From the NCBI RefSeq assembly GCF_001750285.1, contig NZ_MAMP01000001.1, forward strand, positions 1 to 64,000: a DNA stretch of 64,000 nucleotides, read 5' to 3'. The notes beneath the pieces were generated by a model. The model was not told where the DNA came from and ran no database searches. It saw only the letters and a list, made by a program, of their open reading frames with translations. The translations under genes were made by a program, and so were the position numbers. The DNA comes from Domibacillus iocasae. Lineage in GTDB: Bacteria > Bacillota > Bacilli > Bacillales > Domibacillaceae. The first letter of the stretch is position 1, and each line of letters begins with the position of its first letter. This document shows, piece by piece, positions 36,707 through 43,918 of the stretch.

Positions 36707-37084
36707 TCATTCGTCCCTTATATAAATACCGATATCTACTCTTTTTTTTACGTCATTCGGCAATCCTGAACTCTCAATACATTTAAAGAATGTTTCCCGT
36801 AGTATTGAATCAGCTGCCGGTAAACCATCTGCTATAGCATCCGGACACTCAACTCCACTTTGACAAGCTGCCACAGCTTTAGCTAAAGGAGCCACAGCGG
36901 CCAATCCAGCGAGAGACGCGCACTCGTAAATTAATGCTTGATTTTCAGGCGTTACACTCGGATAATCAAAACCCGCATAAATTCCCACTCTATGATCAAC
37001 CCAATTCACTCCCCACGGAATCCTTAGACCCCAAACTCTCAAGTATTTTGTTTCAGGAAGGCTATAAACGATTCGTCTAATCAT
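36707..37084 (-). CDS. Unknown protein of 125 residues in the prophage remnant
   Basis: Not recognised. Begins MIRRIVYSLPETKYLRVWGL; an alanine-rich moderately hydrophobic stretch (ASLAGLAAVAPLAKAVAAC) lies mid-protein, with four cysteines overall. AGGAGC stands 7 nt before the ATG at 37084; an upstream GTG/ATG extension has no such site. It could be cargo or a late phage gene. The GC content is near that of neighbouring host genes. Confidence 0.55.
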   Translation of the reverse strand: MIRRIVYSLPETKYLRVWGLRIPWGVNWVDHRVGIYAGFDYPSVTPENQALIYECASLAGLAAVAPLAKAVAACQSGVECPDAIADGLPAADSILRETFFKCIESSGLPNDVKKRVDIGIYIRDE

Positions 37085-37108
37085 GATTTCAGCTCCTGGC
37101 AACGCCAA

Positions 37109-37580
37109 TACCTCCTACTATTATGGATATTCTATAATTTATTCCTAAAGCCTATAACACGCTTGAGCGATCAACTTACATAACGAATATTATATAAATC
37201 AGCTTTTTTAAACGTAGGCAGCGGTTTTCCTCCGTGGCTTTTTTATGTTCAGTTTATTTTTCCACCAAAATGGTTAACAAATAAAACATGTAACCACTGG
37301 ACAGCTCATTCAAGCTACTGAACGATAACTGTCGAGTTTACATGTAGCGCTGGATATGATCGCGTTGATTTACGAATAATTGGACTGCGAGATCCAAGAA
37401 GTAGTGGAGTTTAAGAAAGTCGAACAATAAACGAATATAAAAAAGCCCGCCGATAATTACCGGACGGGCTTTTTTGTTTCTCTATTATTTAATATTTAGT
37501 ATTTTGTTCATTAGACTATAAAATCTAATAATATAGTCTCTTACGATAATGCGCGCCATAAGCATCACCTATTTCAGATG
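37109..37580. other. Gap with decayed coding traces and one terminator
   Basis: No intact gene. A bidirectional terminator, AGCCCG/CGGGCT, lies at 37440-37478. Before it the plus strand reads LDMIALIYE, a stop, then LDCEIQEVVEFKKVEQ and a stop, which looks like the end of a small ORF broken by a nonsense change. Otherwise nothing is recognised. Confidence 0.4.
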
Positions 37581-37991
37581 TCATCTTGCATGGTCACGCG
37601 CATGTTTTTCGTCAAATACATGATCATTTAGATACCTGTGGAAGAAAAATTCACCGGCTGCAATAAAAAGTGCGGAAACTAAAGCAGCCTGCAGAGCATC
37701 TCCGTCGTTGATAAACAGCGATCTTCCCATAAGCCAAATTACGAAAAAAGCCAACACAGCATCAGCAAAGGTCGCAATGGTGTTTCTCTGGGCATAATCT
37801 ATATAACGATCATCCTCATTACCAGCTCTACGGAAAACAAGCAAATCGCCGAAAACGTAAGCCACAATCGTAAGAACAGCACTAATGAGAAGTGTATCAC
37901 TAAATTCTCCGTCATAGATTCCAGTGAGTATAATACCGAGTACAACTGTAATCATTACAAACTTAATAATAATTGCTTTTACATGATCCAA
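37581..37991 (-). CDS. DUF2512 (YndM-like) membrane protein
   Basis: Membrane protein of 136 residues with four helices (IIIKFVMITVVLGIILTGIY, then TLLISAVLTIVAYVFGDLLV and others) and a histidine-rich charged tail. It matches the DUF2512/YndM family, of unknown function, common in spore-formers. AAAGGAGGAA lies upstream. It sits within the hesB-flanked insert and may be chromosomal cargo. Confidence 0.8.
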   Translation of the reverse strand: MDHVKAIIIKFVMITVVLGIILTGIYDGEFSDTLLISAVLTIVAYVFGDLLVFRRAGNEDDRYIDYAQRNTIATFADAVLAFFVIWLMGRSLFINDGDALQAALVSALFIAAGEFFFHRYLNDHVFDEKHARDHAR

Positions 37992-38138
37992 AGTAAATTC
38001 CTCCTTTTTCTTTAATGGTCAATTAATACCCTAATTAGAATTAATAAACACCTATTTAATATTTAAATGAGCAAGTAGAAGAAATACGTCTATACATATA
38101 AAAAAAGACACCATCCCATCGCAGGAAGCGTTTTTCTT

Positions 38139-38495
38139 TTATTTCCGCAAGAACTGCATTGTCATAAATTTTCCGTAGTGATCGATTGTTCCTTCTTTTA
38201 AACTTTCTTATGTATAATCGCGCTTAATGCGTAGATCAATAATCTCCTCGATAGTTTCCATGCTCAACATGCCGCGTTGCTGCAGCAAGCCGTTTTCCAG
38301 TGCATACCCACGCACAATAAAATCGAAGTTATCACGTTTCATGAATCGGTTCACAAACAGTGAATCGGCGTATTTATCCGCTGGGAACTCCGTGATGCTA
38401 CCGTCACTATCCATGCGATAATAGATCGGCTCGCCGCTGTCTAATATAGCGGTTAAGCGAATGTATAAACTCTCGTATCGTTTCTTCGGAATCAT
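38139..38495 (-). CDS. Small phage-like protein, probably truncated by a nonsense codon
   Basis: Not recognised by family. The first stop (38208-38210) ends a 95-residue product beginning MIPKKRYESLYIRLTAILDS and ending RIKRDYT. The same frame then continues SLKEGTIDHYGKFMTMQFLR to a second stop at 38139-38141, with protein-like composition. I infer an original protein of about 118 residues now shortened. GGAGG precedes the ATG at 38495. Next to the 52-residue ORF, on the same strand. Confidence 0.5.
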
Positions 38496-38556
38496 ATCGT
38501 ACCTCCGTCTTTCTCTCTATTAATACGAAATATAGCGTATCACACAGCCATGGCAA

Positions 38557-38715
38557 TCAGACCCCCTTAGTTTGAAATTGGATTCCTTCGCCTATCTTCG
38601 AAGTAATAAAGTAGTGGAACGCTGGTTCGAATGCCATCGATTGAATATCCGTTGAATCATTCGCTCGCTTTTCTACTTTCGTGCGTCTGCGTTTGATCGA
38701 TCGTTCATCTGACAT
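38557..38715 (-). CDS. Small basic protein of 52 residues in the prophage remnant
   Basis: Not recognised. Begins MSDERSIKRRRTKVEKRAND, very basic at the N-terminus, then FEPAFHYFITSKIGEG. TTAGGAGG stands 11 nt before the ATG. The next ORF on the strand (38495) follows 61 nt later. Small ORFs of this kind are common in the tail or lysis modules of phages. Confidence 0.55.
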   Translation of the reverse strand: MSDERSIKRRRTKVEKRANDSTDIQSMAFEPAFHYFITSKIGEGIQFQTKGV

Positions 38716-38854
38716 AACAAAAAAAGCCTCCTAACGTATCAGTAAATACGTCAAGAAGCGTTTAAATAATAACTCGATATAGTCGCTTCACAGCGGAAGC
38801 CTGGCGCTTGCAAATACGCAAGCCCCCGCCGTTTAACTTACCCGACGGCTAAAG

Positions 38855-39223
38855 TTAACAATTTTCCGGTGTGCCTTCGTTCGTTTTCGTTCTGAACGAG
38901 GAGCCGCATCCGCAAGACGCGATGGCATTCGGATTATCAATCGTAAACCCTCCGCCCATGAGCGATTGTTTGTAGTCAACGATTGTTCCGTTTAAAATTC
39001 CCGCGTCATTTTTCGCTACGACAATGGGAATGCCGTGCTGATTCAGTTCAATATCGCCCTCTTCTGCTGCCGGGGTAAAGCCCATTCCATATGACAATCC
39101 ACTGCATCCCCCACCATGGACAGCTACGCGCAATAATGACTTTTCTTCTTCGTTTTGTTTCATCATATCTTTTATTTGAAAAGCCGCAGCTTCCGTAATG
39201 GTCACAACTTGTTGTTCAGACAA
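38855..39223 (-). CDS. yutM: HesB/ErpA-type iron-sulfur carrier YutM
   Basis: A-type Fe-S carrier protein of 122 residues. The three cluster cysteines are in GGGCSGLSYGMGF and near the C-terminus in SCGCGSS. It hands clusters to target enzymes and fits with the SUF operon at the right of the window. Start is TTG at 39223, 7 nt after GGAGAG. Its 3' end forms the right boundary of a prophage remnant, so the last codons may have been supplied by the phage at integration. Confidence 0.93.
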   Translation of the reverse strand: MSEQQVVTITEAAAFQIKDMMKQNEEEKSLLRVAVHGGGCSGLSYGMGFTPAAEEGDIELNQHGIPIVVAKNDAGILNGTIVDYKQSLMGGGFTIDNPNAIASCGCGSSFRTKTNEGTPENC

Positions 39224-39386
39224 ATGAAATCTCTCCTTTCATTTTCTTTTAGTATAAGGGTAACAACCAAAATCCTCAACTGAACCGCTCACTAATTTTT
39301 TTTCGTAAATAATCCTTTTTACCCCTGCATCCTGTATAATAAAATAAGTAAAAAGACCTTTAAATTAAGAAAAGGAGGCTTTATCA

Positions 39387-40085
39387 ATGTCGAATGTCCC
39401 TCCACTCTACAATAAAGAAATGAAATGCCCTCATTGCCAAAAATCCTTTACTACGACAAAAGTCCGAAAGAGCACTATTAAAGTAGCAGGGCAGGATACG
39501 GATTTAAAGCCGCTTTATGAAGCCGGCCAAATTAATCCGCTTTTTTATAATGTTCATGTGTGCTTTCACTGTGGATATTCATTTACAGAAGATTTCACGC
39601 CTTATTTCGCTCCTGGAACAGCCGAAGTATTAAAAGCATCTGTTTCTGATCATTGGGTTGAACAGGACTTCAGTGGGGAACGGTCTCCATCAAAAGCGAT
39701 TAAAAGCTACAAGCTCGCTCTTTATTCAGGAGTGCTAAAAAAAGAAAAGCATTTAACACTTGCCGGTCTTGCGCTTCGTACATCGTGGATTTACCGGGAT
39801 ATAGGACGCAAAAAAGAGGAAAAACGTTTTTTATCAATTGCAGCCCGTGAATACGAGGAAGCGTTCTCCACAGAAGATGTGGCGGCGAAAATGTCTGAAA
39901 TTAAAGTCTTGTACTTGCTTGGTGAGCTAAACCGGAAATTAGATCGCAGGGAACAAGCCGCTTCCTATTTTTCAAAAGTTATTGAACGCCAGCGCAATTC
40001 AAATGAAAAACAAATTATCGAAATGGCCCGCGACCGCTGGCATGAACTGCGCGAACAAATGAAAACGCAGGAAGAATCAGCATAA
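39387..40085 (+). CDS. DUF2225 family zinc-ribbon/TPR-like protein
   Basis: Protein of 232 residues. An N-terminal zinc-ribbon-like site has two pairs, CPHC (residue 13) and CFHC (near residue 59), followed by the family segment YSFTEDFTPYF. The C-terminal half is helical and resembles TPR repeats (KSYKLALYSGVLKKEKHLTL). Function unknown. AAAAGGAGG precedes the ATG and a TGTATAAT box lies at 39329-39336. Confidence 0.85.
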   Translation: MSNVPPLYNKEMKCPHCQKSFTTTKVRKSTIKVAGQDTDLKPLYEAGQINPLFYNVHVCFHCGYSFTEDFTPYFAPGTAEVLKASVSDHWVEQDFSGERSPSKAIKSYKLALYSGVLKKEKHLTLAGLALRTSWIYRDIGRKKEEKRFLSIAAREYEEAFSTEDVAAKMSEIKVLYLLGELNRKLDRREQAASYFSKVIERQRNSNEKQIIEMARDRWHELREQMKTQEESA

Positions 40086-40086
40086 G

Positions 40087-40121
40087 AAAAACCGGGTGTC
40101 TCGTATGACACCCGGTTTTTA
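40087..40121. terminator. Bidirectional terminator between DUF2225 gene and yuzB
   Basis: AACCGGGTGTC/GACACCCGGTT stem with a TCGTAT loop. Confidence 0.9.
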
Positions 40122-40126
40122 GACGT

Positions 40127-40363
40127 TCAAAACAGCCACGTCTCGTCAATAAATGCATATATATTAGAAACAAGCTCATCTGGCGTTGTCCCGCCGACAA
40201 CTTCTCCATTTACAAGAGCAAACGGAGAATCTGAACAGCGTGTGCAGTAGCTCAGACAGCCGTATTCAATGACATCAAGATTAGAATCCCGTTCAAGCTT
40301 TTCAAATGCTTCTTGTGATCCGCTTGCTAAATTGCTGACGCAAAATTCAATAATTGGCTTCAT
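40127..40363 (-). CDS. yuzB: YuzB family protein (DUF1450/UPF0349)
   Basis: Small protein of 78 residues with three conserved cysteines: one in [10 protein letters not shown] and the pair in [10 protein letters not shown], a thioredoxin-like ferredoxin-type pattern. The remaining sequence [16 protein letters not shown] is typical of the family. Function unknown. Divergent from yutJ, as in B. subtilis. Confidence 0.9.
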   Translation of the reverse strand: MKPIIEFCVSNLASGSQEAFEKLERDSNLDVIEYGCLSYCTRCSDSPFALVNGEVVGGTTPDELVSNIYAFIDETWLF

Positions 40364-40526
40364 TTTTATTCTTCACCTCACCCGTTTATTGTACTACCAA
40401 TCCAGCACAGAAAAAAGCGGGAAGTTTTCTTGATGTGAGTTGTATAATATGGCCATTTTCGCTATACTCGGATATGAATAAACGGATACATAATACATAC
40501 GAATCTGAAACAGAGGGGTCATACAT

Positions 40527-41594
40527 ATGAGACATTTAGTTTTGCTTGGAGGCGGCTATGGTAACATGCGTGTACTTTTGCGATTGCTGCCGAATCATCT
40601 GCCTGACGACGTGACGATTACACTCGTTGATAAGGTGCCTTATCATTGTTTAAAAACAGAATACTATGCATTGGCGGCTGGAACCGCTTCCGATCATGAA
40701 GTCCGCGTATCATTTCCTGAACATGAGAAATTAAACATTATCTATGATGAAATCACGTCTATAAATGCGGATCAAAAAGAAGTGTCTTTGAAAACAAACG
40801 GTACACTCAGCTATGATGATCTTGTTATTGGTCTCGGCTGTGAAGATAAATATCATGGTGTTCCGGGTGCGGCGGAACATACATACAGCATTCAGTCCAT
40901 TCAAAAATCCCGTGCCACTTATGAAAAGCTCAACAATATGGCGGCCGGTTCAAAAGTCGGTATTATCGGTGCCGGTCTTTCCGGTATCGAACTGGCAAGC
41001 GAGCTTCGTGAAAGCCGCCCTGACCTTGATATTAAATTATTTGACCGCGGACCGCGTATTTTAAAAGACTTCCCTCAGCGTTTAAGCCGATATATCGAAA
41101 AATGGTTTACCGATCACGGAGTAGAAGTAGTCAGTGATGCCAACATTACACGTGTTGAGCCGGACCGGATCTATAATCACGAAGATGTGTATGAGATGGA
41201 CGCGGTTGTATGGACAGCAGGGATTCAGCCAAGCCTCGTTGTTCGTGAAATGAATGTGGAAAAAGACCGTTCTGACCGGGTTATTCTAACACCTCATCAC
41301 AACGTACCGGGCAATGAACATGTATATGTTGTCGGTGACTGTGCCAGCCTTCCATACGCGCCAAGTGCCCAGCTTGCGGAAGAGCAGGCAGAACAAATCG
41401 TCGACGTTCTTCAAAAACGCTGGAAAAACGAGCCGCTGCCAGAAACAATGCCGGAAATGAAGCTAAAAGGTGTGCTCGGCTCACTCGGCAAAAAGCAAGG
41501 CTTCGGTTTTGTTGCCGACCGTGCCATTACCGGCCGCGTTGCCCGCTTCTTGAAATCTGGTGTATTGTGGATGTACAAATATCATAATGGATGA
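40527..41594 (+). CDS. yutJ: NDH-2-like FAD oxidoreductase YutJ
   Basis: Flavoprotein of 355 residues of the type II NADH dehydrogenase family. FAD motif HLVLLGGGYGNMRVLLRL, NAD-binding motif VGIIGAGLSGIELASEL near residue 150, and YVVGDCASLPYAPS near residue 275. Electron acceptor unknown. The last 22 bp, coding MYKYHNG, are duplicated at 43740-43761, and the gene's probable original terminator now lies beyond that copy. GAGGGG precedes the ATG. Confidence 0.92.
   Translation: MRHLVLLGGGYGNMRVLLRLLPNHLPDDVTITLVDKVPYHCLKTEYYALAAGTASDHEVRVSFPEHEKLNIIYDEITSINADQKEVSLKTNGTLSYDDLVIGLGCEDKYHGVPGAAEHTYSIQSIQKSRATYEKLNNMAAGSKVGIIGAGLSGIELASELRESRPDLDIKLFDRGPRILKDFPQRLSRYIEKWFTDHGVEVVSDANITRVEPDRIYNHEDVYEMDAVVWTAGIQPSLVVREMNVEKDRSDRVILTPHHNVPGNEHVYVVGDCASLPYAPSAQLAEEQAEQIVDVLQKRWKNEPLPETMPEMKLKGVLGSLGKKQGFGFVADRAITGRVARFLKSGVLWMYKYHNG
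41569..41590 (+). repeat. Left 22-bp direct repeat (att-like) in yutJ 3' end
   Basis: GGATGTACAAATATCATAAT plus GG, identical to 43740-43761. Both copies continue to a TGA stop in the yutJ frame (GGA TGA here, GGG TGA there). Confidence 0.85.
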
Positions 41595-41689
41595 CTCGAA
41601 ATCTTATTGATTCTTATCTCTAAAAAGGCTCTATATCAAGGTTTCTAAAAAACGACTCATTAAAACAAATAAAAAAACGCCCAAATTAC

Positions 41690-41720
41690 GGCGGGGAAAT
41701 GGCGGGGAATTCCCCGCCTT
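41690..41720. repeat. GGCGGGGAA direct and inverted repeats
   Basis: GGCGGGGAA occurs twice in tandem (separated by ATG-type spacer), and the second runs into its inverse complement TTCCCCGCC, so a GC-rich hairpin forms in otherwise AT-rich DNA close to the left att-like repeat. Confidence 0.55.
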
Positions 41721-42134
41721 CTTTATCTTTTCATGTGATAAAAACGGTTGTATTCCTGGCAAGACGTTACCATAAAAAGATACGTTGATTCAAAAAATCC
41801 CTGATTCCTTTAATAACAAGTTTCAGTGATTTTTTTATCTTTTTTGATGACGAATAGAGTGCTTTAATAATCCCCCAGCTCCCCCAGAACTCCCCCAATG
41901 ATATTTTTCTTCTATAATATATTGCTTATTAAAAATAAGGCTCTGTTAAAGCTGGCTGTTGATATTTAACGTTTTCCAAAATATTGATTAACAGTATAGC
42001 AAATGAACACTTGCTCATTGAATAATATCATTAAAAAAGTAAAAAGCTTAGTCAACATGTTAAATTTGTTATAAATTTCTTAGTGCTAGTATGACAAGTA
42101 AAATTGAAACACCTATACTAACTATAGATTTAAT

Positions 42135-42752
42135 TTAAACGGACAGTTTTTGAGCGGAAATATAACAAATAGAATTTTGTGAATTTATGCGGACGTCTCC
42201 AAAGCCATTATTCACCAATAATTGCTCAATTTCAACAGGATCAACAGATTTAAAATCGCTGGTTCTTTTCATTTTCTTCAGTTGTTCTCTCAGCGTAAAA
42301 GTAATAAAAATGGTACCATTTGGAGAGAGAACCCTATTAATTTCGTTAATTCCTTTCTGAACATCTGGCCAAAAATAAATCGTGTGAACGGTAAAAACTT
42401 TGGAAAAGGATGAGTCTTGATAAGGGATTTTCCCCACACTTCCTTTCCTTATATCAACGATATTATTACGGACAAGAGAACGATTCATTTTTTTTGCTTC
42501 CCTTACCATAGGGGTGGAAATATCAATTCCACATATTTTTTTCGGTTTATTATTTTTTGCAATATGATTAATCATTGTTCCATTTCCAATTCCAATTTCA
42601 AGAAGATAATCATTCTCTTGTATGTTCATCTGTTTGATTGTCCCTAGATTTTCTTTATGATTGCCTATTGCCATATAAGCACCTATCAAGGTAGAAAAAA
42701 TTCCTCTTGGCTTACTTAATTGTTTTCCTAGCCACCTATCCAATATCGTCAT
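42135..42752 (-). CDS. Class I SAM-dependent methyltransferase
   Basis: Protein of 205 residues. Motif I is LLEIGIGNGTMINH, followed by CGIDISTPMV (motif II acidic), and FSKVFTVHTIYFWPDV and VLSPNGTIFITF (motifs III-IV) typical of UbiE/COQ5-like small-molecule methyltransferases. The substrate is unknown. Codon use and base composition are AT-rich relative to yutJ and gabD. It is the main cargo of the island at the yutJ 3' end. Confidence 0.85.
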   Translation of the reverse strand: MTILDRWLGKQLSKPRGIFSTLIGAYMAIGNHKENLGTIKQMNIQENDYLLEIGIGNGTMINHIAKNNKPKKICGIDISTPMVREAKKMNRSLVRNNIVDIRKGSVGKIPYQDSSFSKVFTVHTIYFWPDVQKGINEINRVLSPNGTIFITFTLREQLKKMKRTSDFKSVDPVEIEQLLVNNGFGDVRINSQNSICYISAQKLSV

Positions 42753-42867
42753 AAAACAAAATCTCCTACCTATTGAATTTTTTTAAAACTGAAAATTTAG
42801 TCTTTAAAAAATAGGCCTCCTCTATAACTGATAAAAAAAGATAGATTTTTATTGGAGACACAATACA

Positions 42868-43044
42868 CTATATGTTCATTCTTTGTTTCTTTATACGTCT
42901 TATGCCTTCGTAAATATTAAATATCGCCACGACAATAAACAGCCAAAAAAAGGTATCACCATAGCTTCTATAAGCGGCAATCGTCCAAATTAAAGCTATT
43001 ATGAAAAATAAGATACTTATCTTTGGAGTAGATTTCTTATTCAA
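42868..43044 (-). CDS. Small membrane protein of 58 residues
   Basis: Not recognised. Two hydrophobic helices, ISILFFIIALIWTIAAY and FFWLFIVVAIFNIYEGI, then a basic tail RRIKKQR. Start chosen as TTG at 43044, 8 nt after a GGGGGG ribosome site; a longer frame to ATG 43068 would run through that site. Same strand as the methyltransferase. Confidence 0.6.
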   Translation of the reverse strand: MNKKSTPKISILFFIIALIWTIAAYRSYGDTFFWLFIVVAIFNIYEGIRRIKKQRMNI

Positions 43045-43147
43045 GCAGCATTCCCCCCTTAAAAACAATATATCAAACTTATGTAAAAAAATGTTGATAT
43101 TTCATTAAAAGAAAAATAACCCGTTTTCTGGTCCTTTTTGTGGGCGT

Positions 43148-43242
43148 CTTGTTCAACAAAAGCACCCGTGAGCCATTCATACAGCGCACACTTCACCACA
43201 GATTATGTAAGGAGACTTGTCCTTACATGGGAGTTGAACAAG
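43148..43242. repeat. 95-bp inverted-repeat element
   Basis: Ends are CTTGTTCAAC (43148-43157) and GTTGAACAAG (43233-43242), a perfect 10-bp inverted pair. Inside, next to the right end, ATGTAAGGA/TCCTTACAT (43205-43228) makes a second perfect 9-bp hairpin. It has no ORF and may be a MITE-like element or a structured RNA. Confidence 0.5.
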
Positions 43243-43341
43243 AAATGCTAAAATGAACCTAATAGAAACTTTTTTTACATTCGGGGAGTTTAAGGTATGA
43301 GCATTGTCAGAATAAAATACAACTAAGGTGGTAAATTTTTA

Positions 43342-43512
43342 ATGAAACGAAAGATAGTTAACTATTTTATTTTCTTCTTGTTCTTGTTTATTTGCAATTT
43401 AACAGCTAATCATTTTCTAAAAGATAATTTAAACGTACTGACTGCTTTTTCTACTGCTTTTGGTGTATCAATTGGAATGTTTTTTGTTGAGCGATGGTTA
43501 GCAAAAAAGTGA
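43342..43512 (+). CDS. Small membrane protein of 56 residues
   Basis: Not recognised. Two hydrophobic segments, YFIFFLFLFICNLTAN and FSTAFGVSIGMFFVE, with basic ends (MKRKIV... and RWLAKK). AAGGTGG lies 10 nt before the ATG. A terminator (GAAAG/CTTTC stem, about 43544-43575) follows. It is the only plus-strand gene of the island. Confidence 0.55.
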   Translation: MKRKIVNYFIFFLFLFICNLTANHFLKDNLNVLTAFSTAFGVSIGMFFVERWLAKK

Positions 43513-43641
43513 GCTAAACAGAAACAGTTACTTTAAAGGAATAGAAAGTCCTTGAAAATGGGCTTTCCCTTATTTTTTATTAAGAAATCAATATTAAAAT
43601 ATAGGAAACCCTAAAATGTTAAGGTTTCCCTTTGTTTTTAT

Positions 43642-43739
43642 TTAGTTTTCAAACGGTGCGTTCGTTTCTACACCACTTTCAACAATAACTATGCTCTCTA
43701 TATCTTTGGATATTTCTTTATCAATTCGGATTACAAATA
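43642..43739 (-). pseudogene. C-terminal ORF fragment cut at the right att-like repeat
   Basis: Minus strand reads LFVIRIDKEISKDIESIVIV and ends in NAPFEN with a TAA, followed by a GGAAACC/GGTTTCC terminator (about 43596-43632). The frame begins exactly where the 22-bp repeat ends, so the gene's 5' part was lost when the element inserted or was deleted. Family not recognised. Confidence 0.55.
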
Positions 43740-43761
43740 GGATGTACAAATATCATAATGG
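43740..43761 (+). repeat. Right 22-bp direct repeat (att-like)
   Basis: Exact copy of 41569-41590, followed by GTGA and then the displaced yutJ terminator. Confidence 0.85.
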
Positions 43762-43769
43762 GTGAATAT

Positions 43770-43802
43770 AAAAAACCGGCCTGCCGCCAGCCGGTTTTTT
43801 TT
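43770..43802 (+). terminator. Terminator, probably the original one of yutJ
   Basis: AACCGGC/GCCGGTT stem and T8 tail, 9 nt after the stop codon of the duplicated yutJ end and over 2 kb from the real yutJ stop. Confidence 0.75.
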
Positions 43803-43918
43803 GTCTATTTATGCAAGTTTGCTTTCCTTTATCGAGATTTCTGTCCATCAACAGGTTAGTATATTTATTTAGTAGAATTCATTTCGACTCGCCACAATAT
43901 TTGACCATTCAAAATAGT

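Larger units (their letters stand above)
36083..38933. mobile_element. Prophage remnant flanked by duplicated yutM 3' end
   Basis: The left edge (36083-36160) repeats the yutM (HesB) gene end at 38856-38933: 66 of 78 positions are identical with no gaps, including the 17-bp exact core CTTCGTTCGTTTTCGTT (36102-36118 and 38875-38891). Between them lie a holin gene, a broken small ORF that overlaps it, an unknown 125-residue protein, a DUF2512 protein and two small phage-like ORFs, all minus strand. No integrase, repressor or structural genes remain. This is what a temperate phage integrated in a gene 3' end and then largely deleted would leave. Confidence 0.7.
41591..43739. mobile_element. Island inserted at yutJ 3' end
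   Basis: 2.15 kb bounded by the 22-bp repeats. It is visibly more AT-rich than flanking genes and holds a methyltransferase, two small membrane proteins, a 95-bp inverted-repeat element and a C-terminal ORF fragment cut exactly at the right repeat. No integrase was found. The first 540 nt (41595-42134) have no gene: they hold GGCGGGGAA repeats with an inverted copy (about 41690-41720) and three spaced CTCCCCCA units (about 41870-41900). Confidence 0.65.

Noticed and set aside
41870-41900. CTCCCCCA units considered as the start of a CRISPR array
   Set aside because: Units are only 8-9 bp with spacers of a few bases; no Cas genes in the window.
41935-41960. GGCTCTGTTAAAG considered as an insertion sequence end
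   Set aside because: No matching inverted end or transposase fragment was found nearby.
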